DNA from: Elmis aenea
Lineage: Eukaryota; Arthropoda; Insecta; Coleoptera; Elmidae
Direction of reading: 5' to 3'
Assembly: GCA_947652605.1 (NCBI GenBank)
Contig: OX393577.1
Span: forward strand, 28,089,466 to 28,153,465
Length of the DNA stretch: 64,000 nt
The notes beneath the pieces were generated by a model, which worked only from the letters and a program-made list of their open reading frames with translations, was not told the origin of the DNA and did no database searches. A program made the position numbers and the translations under genes. Below, piece by piece: positions 47,901 through 60,240 of this stretch. Every line of letters starts with the position of its first letter. The stretch's first letter is position 1.

Positions 47901-50900
47901 GTCACGATTACGATCTATACTACACTACTACATAGCACTGTACTCTGCTTTTGTACACTTTAAGTCTACACAAGTTCAAAGGGTTTAACCCTTTTGAGCC
48001 TACGCACTAGTTGTTGATTATCGAGAAGTTGGAGCACCAATGTTGGAATGTCTGTGGAGCCTCTCCTCATGGCTTTTGGCAGCTTTTTTAATTTCTACCT
48101 GGAGTTCCCGGTGTAAATTGCTGTTCCGAACATACCAAGGAGCATTTACTATGCTTCTTAATACACGGTTTTGGAATGTTTGAAGACAGCTGTAGTTGCT
48201 TTTCTTGGTACAGCCCCATAATTGTAGGCCATATATCCAAACAGGCTTGAGCACCTGTTTGTATAGGAGCAGTTTGTTTTGGATAGAAAGCTGGGAATTT
48301 CTTAATATCAGCCAATACATATCTCTATACTTTATCTTAACCTGTTCCGTTTTTTTTTTTGACGTGTTCCTTCCATTTTAGCTTGACGTCTAAGTTTAGG
48401 CCAAGATATTTAGCAGTCTTTTTGCAAGGGATTATATTATTATTTAGATACACTGGTAGGTAGTTTATTCTTTTGTTGGTGAAATTAACGTGAACAGATT
48501 TTTCTTCGTTGATTTTTATATGCCACTGTTTTGTCCATGCATATATTTGATTAATTGCGCTTTGGAGATTTTCTGTTGTTTCTTCTATGGTTGCTCCTGT
48601 AGTTAGAACTGCGGTGTTGTCAGCTAATGTGGCGAGTTTTACGTTTTGTGTTTCTGGAATGTCATGTGTATACAGCAGGTACAATATCGGTCCAAGGACA
48701 TTTCCTTGAGGTAACCCTGCTCTTATAAACCCAAGTTCTGAGTATTCGTTTTCCATTTTGACCTTAAACGTTCGCTGAGATAGATATGATTCCAGGAGTT
48801 GACCATATTGAACAGGAAGCATTTTCTTTAATTTTATTAGTAGTCCTTTATGCCAGACTTTGTCAAATGCTTTAGCAACATCGAGGAATGTCGCCGAACA
48901 AATTTTTCTTCTTCTAATGACTTCTCTATGTCATTTATTATTCGATGAACCTGGTCTACGGTGGAGTGTTTGTCACGAAATCCAAACTGATGTAGTGGAA
49001 TAAGTTTTTTTTTCTCTCGATTATGATGTTCATCCTTTTTGATAGCAGCTTTTCAAAAAGCTTTGATATTATAGGTAGAAGTGAAATTGGCCTATACGAT
49101 GTAATCTAGCATACTTAAGTAAAATATTTATTGATGCCTACGTGAGTATTATTTGAGCTTGGTGCAGAAGTTGTTATTTCTTTATTACTCACAAGCGTAG
49201 CCCTTCGGGCTTCAGACAAATTTTTAAAAAAATATGCAATTCCGGGTGTCTGGTGTTTTCATTTTTAATTCTGATCTGAACGGAAGTCTCCGACATCTGT
49301 TGTTGTAAAAACAGCAGTACCTTCTTATACGCAATTATGAGTGGAAAGAAGAAATTGAAATAACCTGATACAGGCATACCCCAGGTTACATCCATAAAGC
49401 GTTCCATCCGCGGTGTACTACACAGGCTGGGAAATTCCCGTGTAAAATCAACAGGCCGGTAACTAGTTCTGTGAATTATCTCACAGATGGCGATAAGTCT
49501 AAGAACCTTCACCATAAATTATCGCTAGATGGCGATAAGTCTAAGAACCATTTCGTGCACAAGATTCTTACATAGTCAGCGAAATTCATGAGCCTTCGCT
49601 AAAAAATTCGTAATCTTCGAATTTAATCATTCAGTGGATGTATATAAAAATATTTTAACCGAATTTTTAAGTAAGTTTTGTTCAAAATTAAGATCCCACC
49701 TAGTGCAAGCACAGGTTCTTCGACTTATCGCCATCCAGCGGAAATTTATGTCGAAACGTTCCCAAATTTTTGATAGGCTCCCGAACTTGTGTAGTAAACC
49801 GTGGTTCCATCAAATAGTAGTTGTATGGTGAATGGTTATTTCTAATGTTTCATCAAATTTTGGACTTGTAAAAATAACCATCAGCAATCAATTTTGCTTA
49901 TCACCTGAAAATATTTGTTTTTTTAACCGAAATGACATAAGCCACTGTATCAATATGAAAACCCCTCTGCGAGTGCCACCTGATGTACTTTTTAACAGGG
50001 GTTTTTTAAATTTTATTTACAACAACAAAAACCATATTAATAAACAGTATAACTCTACGTAAACGATTTATTTAAACAAATTTTAGTCCAAAGTTCAGGT
50101 AGATAAATTGAAAATAACGTGTTTAAAAGAATTAAACTTATCATCACTACATTTTGCATGAGGAGTTAGATCAAAAGCAGTCTATTGCAACAGTGTTTAA
50201 GCCAATTTATCATTTTATTTTTTAATTTGTTTCAGGAGTCTGGTAATCCTCCTAGAATGAGTTATGCTCAAGTAGCTCAGCATCATAAAGAACTTCGTGC
50301 ACAGAAAGAAAAATTAAATAAGGAAAAACAGGCTGGTGAACAAACTCAACCACCTGTTCAGATTAACAAGTCTGCGGTGTCAACTGGTAATAATTCCAAT
50401 TCTACATCTGGTCGTGTACAAGGCGAGCTACGAGATTTTAGAGATTCCAGAGGTATATATTTTGAGTTAAAAGAATATTTATTTATTGCTATGATATAAT
50501 GAGCTAATCCCATTTCTCATTTGTTTAAGTACAAAAAATTGTATGTTATGTGCTGACGTTAAAAGTAGTTTGTGTATTGCTTATAAAGTCTGTTTTATAC
50601 TATACTATTTTTTCGTTTAAGAAAATCGTATACGATTTTCTAGTACGGTGTCAATCAGAAATTAAAAATCTTGAACGAAAAATTTGTACGAAATTACTAC
50701 ATGACCTAAGTGCGTCCAATTTTAGCATGCGCGCATGCGTATTCTACTGTTACTGTATCTGACCGCATGTCATTTGTGGGTTATGCCGAATTTACATTGG
50801 TATAGTAGCTAATGCAAGTAACTAAATCAAGTAGCTAAATTTAGCTACTTGCAACGTGTAGACACTTTTGTTTAGTACTTGCGCAAGTAAACAATTTAGT

Positions 50901-52629
50901 GATTAGTAATTTCTATTTACTTGCGCAAGTGACCTGACCTGCGCTTCCTTTTTAAACGTCACTGTCAAGTGCGCTTAACGTGTGTAAAAAGTGTAAAAAG
51001 AAAAAATATGGCACTAGTACGTTGGGGTGAAGATACCACAATTAAATTTTTCTTATCACCCCGTACCATTTCCAATAATTCTTCGCTCAAATTTTCAATA
51101 CATGTTTTGACTGATAAGCGGACTATCGCACGATAGTCCATTTCTGTCAGTTTACTAAACAACTTCACTAAATTGTGTGTAGACTAGGGCTGCCATACGT
51201 CCCGGTTCACCGGGACATGTCCCGGTTTGCGGAATTTTGTCCCGCTGTCCCGGTGAACAAATCAAATGTCCCGGTTTGTTGACGATTTTTAAAAATAATA
51301 AGCGAAATACCGTTAGCGCTCAAATCGACTAAAATAATGTCTAGTTCGTTCTCACTGCCGCTAGCTGGCTAGCTTATAAAGAAAGTCGCTGTATTGTCGT
51401 GACTAATGTACCGCACTTCCCCCTCCCATTGCATTTCTCGCTAACAACGCAGACACTGCGAGTGACTATATTTTTTTTAAATTTAAAGTGACTGTGTAAA
51501 CGCCATCTGTTGTGCGCTCAAGTTGTTTCTTGCTGTGAACACACCTCTTACGTAATGGTGCCTTTCCACGTGAGAGTAAACTACTCTCGATAGCAGCGTC
51601 GCCAAGGATACAGCCAATCGCGAGTTACTCTCAGGGGCTGTATCCTTGGCGACGCTGCTATCGAGAGTAGTTTACTCTCACGTGGAAAGGCACCATAACG
51701 CTCAACAAGATGAAGAAATGCAACTTTCATTTTATTTTATACAGTATTTTTATTTTATATATTGTTTTTCTGTTTTCATTTAACTTGAACGGCCTTATGA
51801 AAATAATTAAATTCGAAGTATGAGGCACTACTGTATTTTTATTTACATTTGTTCGCACAATACACAAAACCAAATTATATCGTAATTCATAAATGTTTAC
51901 CGACCACCCCCCCCCCCCACTCCTTCGGCCCAAATGTCCCGGTCGGGGTAGCGACATTTATGGCAGCCCTAGTGTAGACGCATAATTTAGCTACTTGATT
52001 TAGTAACTTGCTTTAGCTACTTGCTTTAGTTACTTGCATAAGCTACTATACCAATGTAAATTAGGCATTAGGTTAACTGAAACAATCAAACGATGTTAAA
52101 TACTACTTATTACCGTTATAATCCCTCACAATTTATTTTGTAGGAATAAATATGTAGAATGGGACAAGCGTTAAATGTACGTTAAATTTGAAAATGATTC
52201 GCTTTATGTTGTGATCAAATTGAACATTTGACATGGTTACTCAAGGTGCCAACAAAATATGATAAAAGTTACTAAAAAGTTACCAAAATATATTGGAGTT
52301 TTCATACCAAAAAATAGTACAATGTAAATGGTTCATATTTTCCATGCTAAATTCTTGAACGAAATTTTTGTATTAAAAATCGTATACGATTTTCTTAAAC
52401 GAAAAAATAGTATAGTATAAAACAGACTTTAGATATATGTTTATTGCAATTTTACATTGGTTTTATTTGTTCAGATGGTGGTCAGCAAAGGGAAGGTTCC
52501 GGACAGAGCAGGCATGGACCATCTAGAAGTGGTTCTAGATCAGGTTATGATAGATCAGGACCTCAACGACGTAGGCCAGAACAGCGATCCCAGTTTAGAG
52601 ATTTTGTCCCTTCCCGTTCGCCTAAGTAG
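38996..52629 (+). CDS. larp4B: La-related protein 4 (larp4B type)
   Basis: Eleven exons: 38996-39070, 39638-39788, 41150-41396, 42249-42498, 42561-42917, 44898-45318, 45388-45621, 45709-46063, 46121-46388, 50236-50452 and 52475-52629. All junctions are AG/GT and the frame is open, giving 909 residues. Residues about 33-41 are LLNPNADEF, a PAM2-like motif for binding the MLLE domain of poly(A)-binding protein. The La motif spans about 143-220 ([20 protein letters not shown], then [15 protein letters not shown]). The RRM spans about 222-297 ([27 protein letters not shown]). A Pro-rich stretch follows ([11 protein letters not shown]). Later conserved short blocks are [13 protein letters not shown] and [13 protein letters not shown], and the C-terminus is Arg/Ser/Gly-rich. 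The family binds poly(A)/3'UTRs and PABP and stabilises or enhances translation of mRNAs in the cytoplasm. The start was chosen by Kozak context. Introns 9 and 10 carry most insertions. Confidence 0.95.
39789..41149 (+). other. larp4B intron 2 with possible alternative 5' exon
   Basis: The segment at about 39980-40085 (AGGCGGCAGCACCGAATG, ATCGCGCGATCTCTCTC) is CpG-richer and ends CAATTCGGTGAGAA, a good donor. It could be an alternative promoter/first exon. A 170-codon minus ORF (39942-40454) overlaps it but has no recognisable domain. Confidence 0.35.
41643..41792. mobile_element. piggyBac-like MITE, 150 bp
   Basis: TTAA at 41639-41642 and 41793-41796 flanks CCCTTTCAGAAAGGTTGACG and the complement of CCGTCATGAAAGGG. 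Terminal CCC plus a TTAA target is the piggyBac pattern. It lies in larp4B intron 3. Confidence 0.82.
42918..44897 (+). other. larp4B intron 5, AT-rich
   Basis: Nearly 2 kb with no exon, repeat or transposon recognised. Confidence 0.5.
46697..47457. mobile_element. TIR element, 761 bp, TA-flanked
   Basis: AAGGTGGCCACTCACTCGCG and the complement of CAAGTGAGTGGCCACCTT are the termini, with TA at 46695-46696 and 47458-47459. The subterminal DNA is rich in repeated GTCTGCAGAC/GGTCCGCAGAC units in both orientations. The 153-codon ORF inside (46834-47295) is repeat-derived. It is a Tc1/mariner-like target site, but no transposase is present. It lies in larp4B intron 9. Confidence 0.8.
47478..49103 (-). 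mobile_element. 5'-truncated non-LTR retrotransposon (Jockey-like RT)
   Basis: A 13-bp duplication ATCTAGCATACTT lies at 47465-47477 and 49104-49116. The insertion is on the minus strand, with a T-run at its left (3') end. Reading the minus strand from 49103: [20 protein letters not shown], then [51 protein letters not shown] (RT motif), then LADNTAVL where the active site would be F/YADD, then YLGLNLD and [17 protein letters not shown]. The endonuclease part is missing through 5' truncation, frameshifts separate blocks, and the second catalytic Asp is Asn. It is therefore inactive. A TTAA MITE is nested at 47529-47825. Confidence 0.92.
47529..47825. mobile_element. piggyBac-like MITE, 297 bp, nested in the LINE
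   Basis: CACGTTGACCGCCGT and the complement of CACGGTGGTCAACGTG are the TIRs, with TTAA at 47525-47528 and 47826-47829. Internal GGCCACCTTG / CCAGGCCACAC segments are loosely repeated. No ORF with a domain. Confidence 0.85.
49117..50235. repeat. larp4B intron 9 with degenerate inverted repeats
   Basis: GATGGCGATAAGTCTAAGAACC occurs twice, 47 bp apart, at about 49486 and 49533, and an inverted version (CGACTTATCGCCATCCAGCG) at 49729. The same motif occurs at about 33756. These are pieces of a dispersed repeat; boundaries are unclear. The rest is AT-rich intron. Confidence 0.5.
51185..51971. mobile_element. hAT element, 787 bp, perfect 8-bp TSD, nested
   Basis: TAGGGCTGCCATACGTCCCGG-type left end and TATGGCAGCCCTA right end, flanked by GTGTAGAC at 51177-51184 and 51972-51979. 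GTCCCGG units repeat near both ends, and a C11-type run lies at about 51907. It contains the palindromic MITE at 51556-51695. Confidence 0.88.
51556..51695. mobile_element. Palindromic MITE copy 1, 140 bp, TAA-flanked
   Basis: TGGTGCCTTTCCACGTGAGA mirrors TCTCACGTGGAAAGGCACCA. Arms of about 58 bp are perfect (through GATAGCAGCGTCGCCAAGGA) around a loop of about 20 nt, GAGTTACTCTC-containing. TAA lies at 51553-51555 and 51696-51698, as in PIF/Harbinger. It is the innermost element of the nest. Confidence 0.92.
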
Positions 52630-55600
52630 CATAGGACCCAGGCCAGTGCAGTATCTGTGTGGCAGGTAGTGTGGAGCGGTGCCGTGTGAAATCTTGTCGA
52701 TTTTACATCAATAACATTAACCTTGCGATGCTGTCATCGGCCATAACATAAGTGAAACTGTGGGTGTGACGCATGATTACAAATTACTGCCCAAACATTC
52801 GGCATTTATGTGTAACTGAACTTTATCATTTCACTTAATTTCGTGCGAGTCATATGTTCCTAGCTCGACATACATACTGTTGATGAATACTGATATATTT
52901 AAAGGAATATTAGTGCTGTACAATGGTAGATGAAAGGTGGCCCCATTGTGGCCAACTCGCGCGTGCATCTGTGATAGGCCCTTGACTGCACGTCTCACTC
53001 CATTGCCTTCAGTTGACACGTATATCGACCGGTTGCAGGGAACTAGTATCAATCCGCTTGCAGAGCTTACGCTGAGTAGTTCAACTGCTAGTAAGTACTA
53101 TCAAAATTTATCAAATTCAATATTATAACTGGTGCTTCAAAAAAAAAATTGTATGATACGAGTATGTGGTACGAATCGGACAGAACGTCTAGTGCAGATT
53201 TTTATGTGCGGGATGTGTTAAGCGTGAGGCTCTTTGGCGGTGCATCTGTGTATGTTGTACAGACTAATGTTAGCAAAGTTATTTTTGACAAATAATTACC
53301 ATATATGTATAAGCTGTATAGGGGGAGTGTAGGTCTAGTGTATATTGTTGTTGGGTTTTTTAACTTAGAACGGCAGTCCCTAGTTGCTCAGGTTAACTAC
53401 TTGGCGCAACGGGCGCTTTTTTATGTTGTTAGTTTAGAAATTTTGTATTAATTAGTCACTTGCGTATGTGGATAATGTAAGATTCATTACAAGAGAAATA
53501 TATCGCATTAGATGGGACTGCAACTTAAAAAAAAAATTAAAAAATAATGACATGGTGAGCATTAAAAATTGTTATTAAATTTTTAACCTATAGGCTGTGT
53601 ATGTATATAAAAATATCTATAATTTAGCCTTCACTACCTAGTACTTGAGTGCGGATATTTGTACATGGGTGTAAACGAAACGTAACCTGAGCAACTGGCA
53701 TGACTGACACTTTCAGTTATCAGTATGTAAGTTATTTTAAGACTGTTAGCTGATTAAAATTAAGATTGTTACTTTGATCGGTCTCTTGAATCTTCTCATA
53801 TGGCCAGACTCGCACACTCTTTAAATTTGGCAAGAGTTTTGTTTCTAGTGTGCAAGATCCCGTCTGCCATGTGAGAGTTGAATTGACTCGTGTTTTATAT
53901 TAGACTAGAATAGCGTCCGCACGCAAGTTAATATGTTCGCATAAGTTGGGTGTGTTTTTTAGCACATTTTATGTGTATTTATCTTACTTATTAGTTACAA
54001 TTTGCTATTATTTGTTTATTTTTGTGTGCAAGTTTCTATAACAATCATAATTATCATTATGTATTTGTTCTTATGCAGGGGTGTTACTATTTTATTCGCT
54101 ATGTTCGTGAATGTTTTTATTGACAATCGCCGGTGGTTTGTTTTTGTTCTTTTTGTTTTGAGTAGTTGGCTCTAAAATTTAAACAAGCCATATTCGACAA
54201 AGTCAACGATGAGAGCTGAAATCATAAGGGCTGTGGAAAAATGAAGGCGTTGTTTTGTTTCTTTTTCATAATTTTATTTTATTCCAATTTTAGGCGGTCT
54301 TTCATTTTAACAGCGTTTCGTGAAAATTATCGGTTAACAGTACGAATTAATTTTGTTGCTGTATTCTAGTCGTTAAATATTTTATTATCCTTTGGTGATT
54401 GAAGTGAATTATCACCTGATTATTTTAATGGTACTCTGTAAAGTTTAATTTATTTTTGTTTATTAAATCTGTTTTGTTATAAGTAAGGAGGTACCTAATA
54501 AATAAACTGCACTGGGTGAGTTTTTAGTTTTTGCATTACATAAAATTGTAACTATGCAGTATTTCTTTTGAAGATACATCACCCCTGCTTATTTATGTAA
54601 CAATGCGTTTGGGATTCACATAAAATAAATATGTTGGTTGTTGACAATGATTACAGAAATACAACTTTTTACCATATTTTGTGTATAAAACCTTAAGATG
54701 TTGCTTATTTGTTGTAACTGCAGAGCTTCCAATAAATAAGTTAAATTCAGTTTTAAAAGTGAATTGTTTGACTCAATGTCGATGTACGATTTTTCAAATA
54801 TTATTTGTGAATGTTCCAATATGCGGACAGTTGAGTTGATGATGTCAAATTTTGAGCGAGCTAAATTATTTCACTAGACATTTCATTTAGTATGGAACAC
54901 CAAATGAATGCTATAATTATATTTCTTGTTGTATTCAGTGTCAAATTCTATATCGTTAAATGTGTGCATCTCCAATGTAAAAATTTGTATATAAGAGCAT
55001 GAATTAAATTAAATTAATCATTAGCTATTTTCTGTGGTCTGTGTCTAATAATTTTAATTGATTTTAGACACAGTTTAAGAATAGCCTCATATAAAAATCT
55101 TTTTATATTTCACTTCAAAAGACACAATTGTGGTGTCTTGCAATCTTAGAATTAAGTTTAGTGACTGAAAATATGTTACAACTTTTGATGGGAATGGAAT
55201 GTTCGTTTATTGTACAGCGCTTCTCAATCAAAATATAGCTTTGCTTTTTTAATATAAAAGTTAAAGTGTGATAAATATATATTTCCTATGGCTAATGAGA
55301 TGATCGTTGAAAGTTATATCTTCATTGGTTTTTGGTAAATTTTCAATACTTTTTTATGTAAGTTTTGTCAGATTTGTAGTTAGTAATTTTTTAAGTTAAG
55401 AGTTTACGATGTCACACGTAGAAAGCAAAATGCTAGCTATTTTCAAAATAGGTCCCGAGTCTTCCACATAAGCAAAAATTAACGTGACTAACAATATAAC
55501 TTATAGTCATATATAATTTTTTGCAAAAGCGGTGTTTACGATATTAGATATTCGAATTCACTAAATTAAATAATGTCACTCTAAAGTTAATGTTAAAATT

Positions 55601-57460
55601 TACCATCACCCAAAATATATTGGAAGTTGTTTTGTGGAAAAAAATTACTTTTAGTTACTCATAATTAAATTAAAATGAGTACGGAACTGTGCAAAATAAA
55701 AGTTTTTGGATGATTAAACATAAGTTTGATTTTGTACATGCAAGTTGTACAGTTGAGAATTGTATTTGTTTTCTTATTACATATGACTTTTATTTATAAT
55801 TTTCAAGTTATTACTGACTTATTTACAACAATGGTATTCATTCAGTTTTATTACATTCTGTACTCGTATGCTATATTTAACTATTGCAATGTTAACTAAC
55901 GTATATGTTATTTACAATCATTGATAACTTTTTTCATGGCCTGTTTGTAATTTTTACTTTTGCAAAGTTTGAAACCTTGATTTTGTTTTAAAAAAAAAGA
56001 AATTTTGGTTCTGAACTTCGTAGAATAAACTGTTGACAGCTGATATAAATGTTATTAACAATTTGGGTGTAGGAACATAAAAGCAATAAATTACAAATCA
56101 TTGGGTAATGATGACGTATTTGATCATCTAATTTGGTTTTTAAAAATACAGTGTATTTCGTTTACTGAATTCAGTCGATTGGTTTTCATATTTTTCTGCT
56201 TTCATTGAAATACTATTTTAATACCTATATTTTTTATTGTGATATCTATGTTAGTTAATTAAATTTGTTATATTCTTTTACTGTTTTGTTATTCTGTTAC
56301 ACCTTTGTATTAGCAATGCCTAAGTTTAAACAATTATTTTCTAAAACACATTCACATGTTCTGTTTACTATTTGCCATCAAACATTTTTTTTTTTAAATT
56401 AGTTTTTATTAGTAATTTAAGACACAATTTTTTCTCAGCAACTTTTATTTGTTGTATTGGTCAGTTTTGTTTTTTAATGAAAAGTAAAAGTAGTTAAAAT
56501 TTCACAAAATTTAAACCTTTCGATAAAAATTTTACCGCTATCTATTTATTTTCATTTAATGTGCACAATATCCTACAATATTTAGTAGGTTAAAAAATTA
56601 ATTAAATGGTATTGATGGTTGTAGTAGATTATTTTGTATTTATCGGAATTTGGTATTCTAAAAGTTAACGCAATTTGATACTAGTGAAAAGTTTGTAAAG
56701 GGCATTAGCTTTAATTTTGAAGTTGACTTCAAATTAGCAGTGTCGAAGATTTAATCAAAATCATTTGTAAATTGTTACCATCATTTGCGTATTTGTACAG
56801 TGGATGTATATTTTGTTTTATAAGATTTATACATATCTCAGGTCAGGTTTTTTGTTTTGTAAGTATGATTAAAACAAAACTGTTTTCATAGATTGTCTCA
56901 TTGGTTTTTGAATCTTCTGGGTGTCTTAATATGATGACGTATGTATGAACTGATATGTTGCCAAACGTGTGCGAGTTAAATGTAGTTTTTTTACATGGGG
57001 CTATTTTTTTAAATTTATATTATCACATTGTAAAGACTGTTGTATACAAAAAAATTATCAGTATAACGAAAAAATACAGAGGGTTATAAGATCATAGTAA
57101 CACTGCTTTTACATAAGAACATAAAATATGAATTTACTAAATACATAGTGCTTTCGTCACGTAATGTACTACTATTTTATATTATTTATTTTAGCAGCTA
57201 TTCAGGCAAAGCATTTGCAATGTATGTACTTTATAGATACGACTTCAATGTATTTTACTAAATATTAAATATATTGTTTATGTCTTTGCCTCTATGCCTG
57301 AGTTAGTTTTGTTTTCTACGAGGTGCTACTAAGCCCATATACAGTGTGGTTATGCCAATGTTATGTACAGAAGGATAGGCCTTAATAGTAAAACAAGGAA
57401 CTCTGGATACTATCGATTTAGGTTGTTTTTCTGTTGATTATTTGGTTGGAAATAAATAAA
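52630..57460 (+). other. Probable long larp4B 3'UTR
   Basis: The 4.8 kb after the stop at 52629 is AT-rich but unusually free of recognisable transposons compared with the rest of the window, fitting a transcribed, constrained 3'UTR. Candidate poly(A) signals are AATAAATAAA at 54497-54506 and AATAAATAAA at 57451-57460. No second gene or splice-supported ORF was found. Confidence 0.5.
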
Positions 57461-57752
57461 AACTGCAAAAAACTAATGTGTTTTATTACTGCTTTTATTG
57501 ATAATTTTCTCAACAGAATGTTTCAGGTCCATGTTAGCGTAAATGCTGCATGATTTTATCAGTGTGCTTACTATATTTCTCAAAGTTTTGGCCAAAAAAA
57601 ATTGCAAGATTTATATGTTGGAGTTACTGCTTTAACCGTACAGTTGCATTCCGTATGTCCATGTTAGTTTTAATAAATAATAATGGAATTTATTTAGCAT
57701 TTTGCTAATTATGTTTACAATTTTACAACTTACGTATTTAAATATGTAACAA

Positions 57753-57998
57753 TTAAAATTTTTCCTTAATAAAACTACTGAGCTTACGTCTAAACCTTAC
57801 AATATTAATTTCATTTTTAAGTTCACTTGTTGGATCGTTATAAAATTTCAGTCTTTTATAAAATAGAGAATTTTGAGTGTATTTTCGTGTCCTGAATGGC
57901 AATTTAGAGTCGTTACAGTTTCTAGTCGTATGATTATGAATGTCAGAGTTTTGGGTTATATAATTTAACAAAGAATTTAGAAGCAGGTTATTTATAAT
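57753..57998 (-). pseudogene. C-terminal fragment of a non-LTR retrotransposon ORF
   Basis: The minus strand reads NSDIHNHTTRNCNDSKLPF, then NSLFYKRLKFYNDPTSELKN and FRRKLSSFIKEKF, then stop. This matches the usual tail of Jockey/CR1-type RT proteins (H.TRx.....LP......q.S.FYxGxKLYNxLP....F....K.yL). Only this tail remains. Confidence 0.7.
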
Positions 57999-59516
57999 CT
58001 TGAAGATAAAAATAATCGTATTAAAAATTATCCGTTAGTCTTATAGATTATATAACTATCTAGGTTGCCACATTTTGGAAAACCAAATGGACTCGAGTTA
58101 AAAAAAAAAGTACTGCGATCTCTAAAACGTTTTTATAAATTGCAGATGAACATTAGAGGTGGGCGATATCGAATGTCGAACAATTGCCAGACCTAATTCG
58201 TGCACCACTTAATGGACTTTCTATGCATTCTAAGGTTAACTCAACTTAAATAAATAAGTTAATTAATAGTACATTGCTAATGGCGTTTTCTGAAACTGTC
58301 TTTATATTTTTTTGTCTTTCATTGATAATAAAGACAATTTATTGCTAAGTCTTTCCTTAATTTTTCGTATTTATGATATGTATGTGAATAAATTTGTTAA
58401 ATTCCTATTTACTGTGAAAATTTTTTATTGGTCTATCCCGAAACGTTAGTGAAAAACAATTACCAGTTTAGCTGCCAACGAACTGCATTTTAATGAACAC
58501 CGTCCCATATTGTTTTTAATATCTTTATTCTTATTTCATGCATATGTAATAGGGTGACCAGAATTCGCTATGCCCAAAGTAGGAAAATTATATACAGGAG
58601 GTTTCAAAATAATTGAAGAATAAAGATCATGACCAACTTCAAATTTTTAATTTTATCCCTAGTTGAAAATAAGGAAACTACAAACAACGATAAATCTTTT
58701 TATCGATAAAAAGAGAAGAAAAAAAAAACATTTCACTATTCCAAAGTCAAATTGCCCGTTTAATACGTTTCATGACTAACTTAGAATAATATCGGTAAAA
58801 TACGTTTTTTCTTGAGTTCCTGAGTTGTTTATTAAAATAGATACAACGTATGAAATATCGTTAAAAAGAGAAAAAAAAAAGCACATTTAACTATGCCAAA
58901 GCCAACTTGACGGCCCATAAGAAAAAATGAAGTTAGGGGTAATATCTCAAAAATGAAAAGTGATAAAAAAATTTAAGATAATAGTTACATTATTCTACAT
59001 AAAAAAGTACCTTCAGAAAGTACAAATAAAATTGATTTAATGATTAAGACAAAAAAGTTATGAAAGAAAAAAAAAACTCGACATTTTCATATTTTTTGCT
59101 ATAACATCTAAAGTACGAGGAATGTTGTACAGGGTGGGCAAATTTCGATGTTTTCATAGGGAATCTCGGTAACTATAAGAGGTATCAAAAACGGACCGCG
59201 CATCCTCGATCTCTTTTTTCGAGAAAAAGTTAATGGTGAAAACTAAAATTGGTTATCGTCTTTTGTTTTCAAGTTATCGCCGATAACTCGTTTTTTCGAC
59301 TTTTCGTTTTATGACTATATCTTGTTTGTTTATGAAAATAAAGAAAAATAATGTTGACGTTCTGCAGGCACTTTTTTGATAAGAATGCAGTGGCGTAGAC
59401 AATTTTTCAAAACAAATTTCGAAATTCGAGTTGTGACAAAGATGTATTTTTTTAAATGGAATCCATAGTTGGCTGTGGCATCACGAGAAAGAGGATTTTT
59501 TCCCATTTCAATAATA
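57999..59516. repeat. Intergenic DNA with transposon scraps
   Basis: A TACAGGGTGGGCAAATTTCG terminus lies at 59128. TTCGATGTTTTCATAGGGAA follows, without a clear partner arm. Two loosely similar stretches with AAAAAGAGAAGAAAAAAAA and GCCAAAG lie near 58710-58760 and 58866-58900. No gene. Confidence 0.4.
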
Positions 59517-60240
59517 TACAGGGTGGTCCAAATTCGATGGGATTGAATTGGTATCTCGGTTAATATTTAAGATAGAGAAACGGTTAAATTACCAAAAATG
59601 TGCAGTCTTTTGAGATAAACTCAGAACCGTTTTCAAAAATATTCTATCATTTCCGGTTTTCGAGTTATTGAATAAAAAGTGTTTTTTTGTCATATTAATA
59701 ATGTGTCATGTCTCCGTTATTGTTGTAAATATCGAAAATATTTATGAAGATTATTTTTAGATATTTTTATGTTTAATTTGATTATACTAAAAAAAAATAA
59801 TTTTACCCTCGCCGTTATAAAGTTATGACACAAACTTACCTTTTTTTAAATGAGAACGATAGTTGGCTATATAAGTTTCTTAAATAGATCACAGCCAACT
59901 ATCGTTCCTATTTAAAAAAAGGTAAGTTTGTGTCATAACTTTTTAACGGCGAGCGTATTTTTTTTTTTAGTATAATCATTTCAAACATAAAAATATCTAA
60001 AAATAATCTCCATAAATATTGTTGATATTTACAACAATAACGGAGATATGACACATTATTAATATGACAAAAAAACACTTTTTATTCAATAACTTGAAAA
60101 TCGGAAATGATAGAATATTTTTGAAAACGGTTTTGAGTTTGTATCAAAAAACGGCACATTTTTGGTAATTTAAACGTTTCTCTATCTTAAATATTAACCG
60201 AGATACTTATGCAATCCCATCGAATTTGGACCACCCTGTA
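59517..60240. mobile_element. Foldback element, 724 bp (family shared with 26205)
   Basis: TACAGGGTGGTCCAAATTCG mirrors CGAATTTGGACCACCCTGTA. The arms run almost to the middle at about 59880 (GTCATAACTTTTTAACGGCG pairs with its partner at about 59810). Same family as 26205-26851. Immediately followed by another TACAGGGT end at 60237. Confidence 0.87.

Larger units (their letters stand above)
50784..52067. mobile_element. Harbinger-like element, TTA-flanked, nested
   Basis: TGCCGAATTTACATTGGTAT and the complement of ATACCAATGTAAATTAGGCA are the ends, with TTA at 50781-50783 and 52068-52070. The subterminal region is tandem AAGTAGCTAAA / CAAGTAACTAAA units on both sides. A short run from ATG 51008 ([16 protein letters not shown]) resembles the N-terminus of MADF/Myb-type Harbinger partner proteins, but is too short to be sure. 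Interrupted by a hAT element. Confidence 0.75.
50586..52429. mobile_element. Outer TIR element of a four-level nest
   Basis: The left end AAGTCTGTTTTATACTATAC continues through TTCGTTTAAGAAAATCG and is mirrored exactly at 52372-52429. The TIRs are about 55 bp, including the palindrome AAAATCGTATACGATTTT, with TA at both outer edges. Its interior is disrupted by the element at 50784-52067. It lies in larp4B intron 10. Confidence 0.82.
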
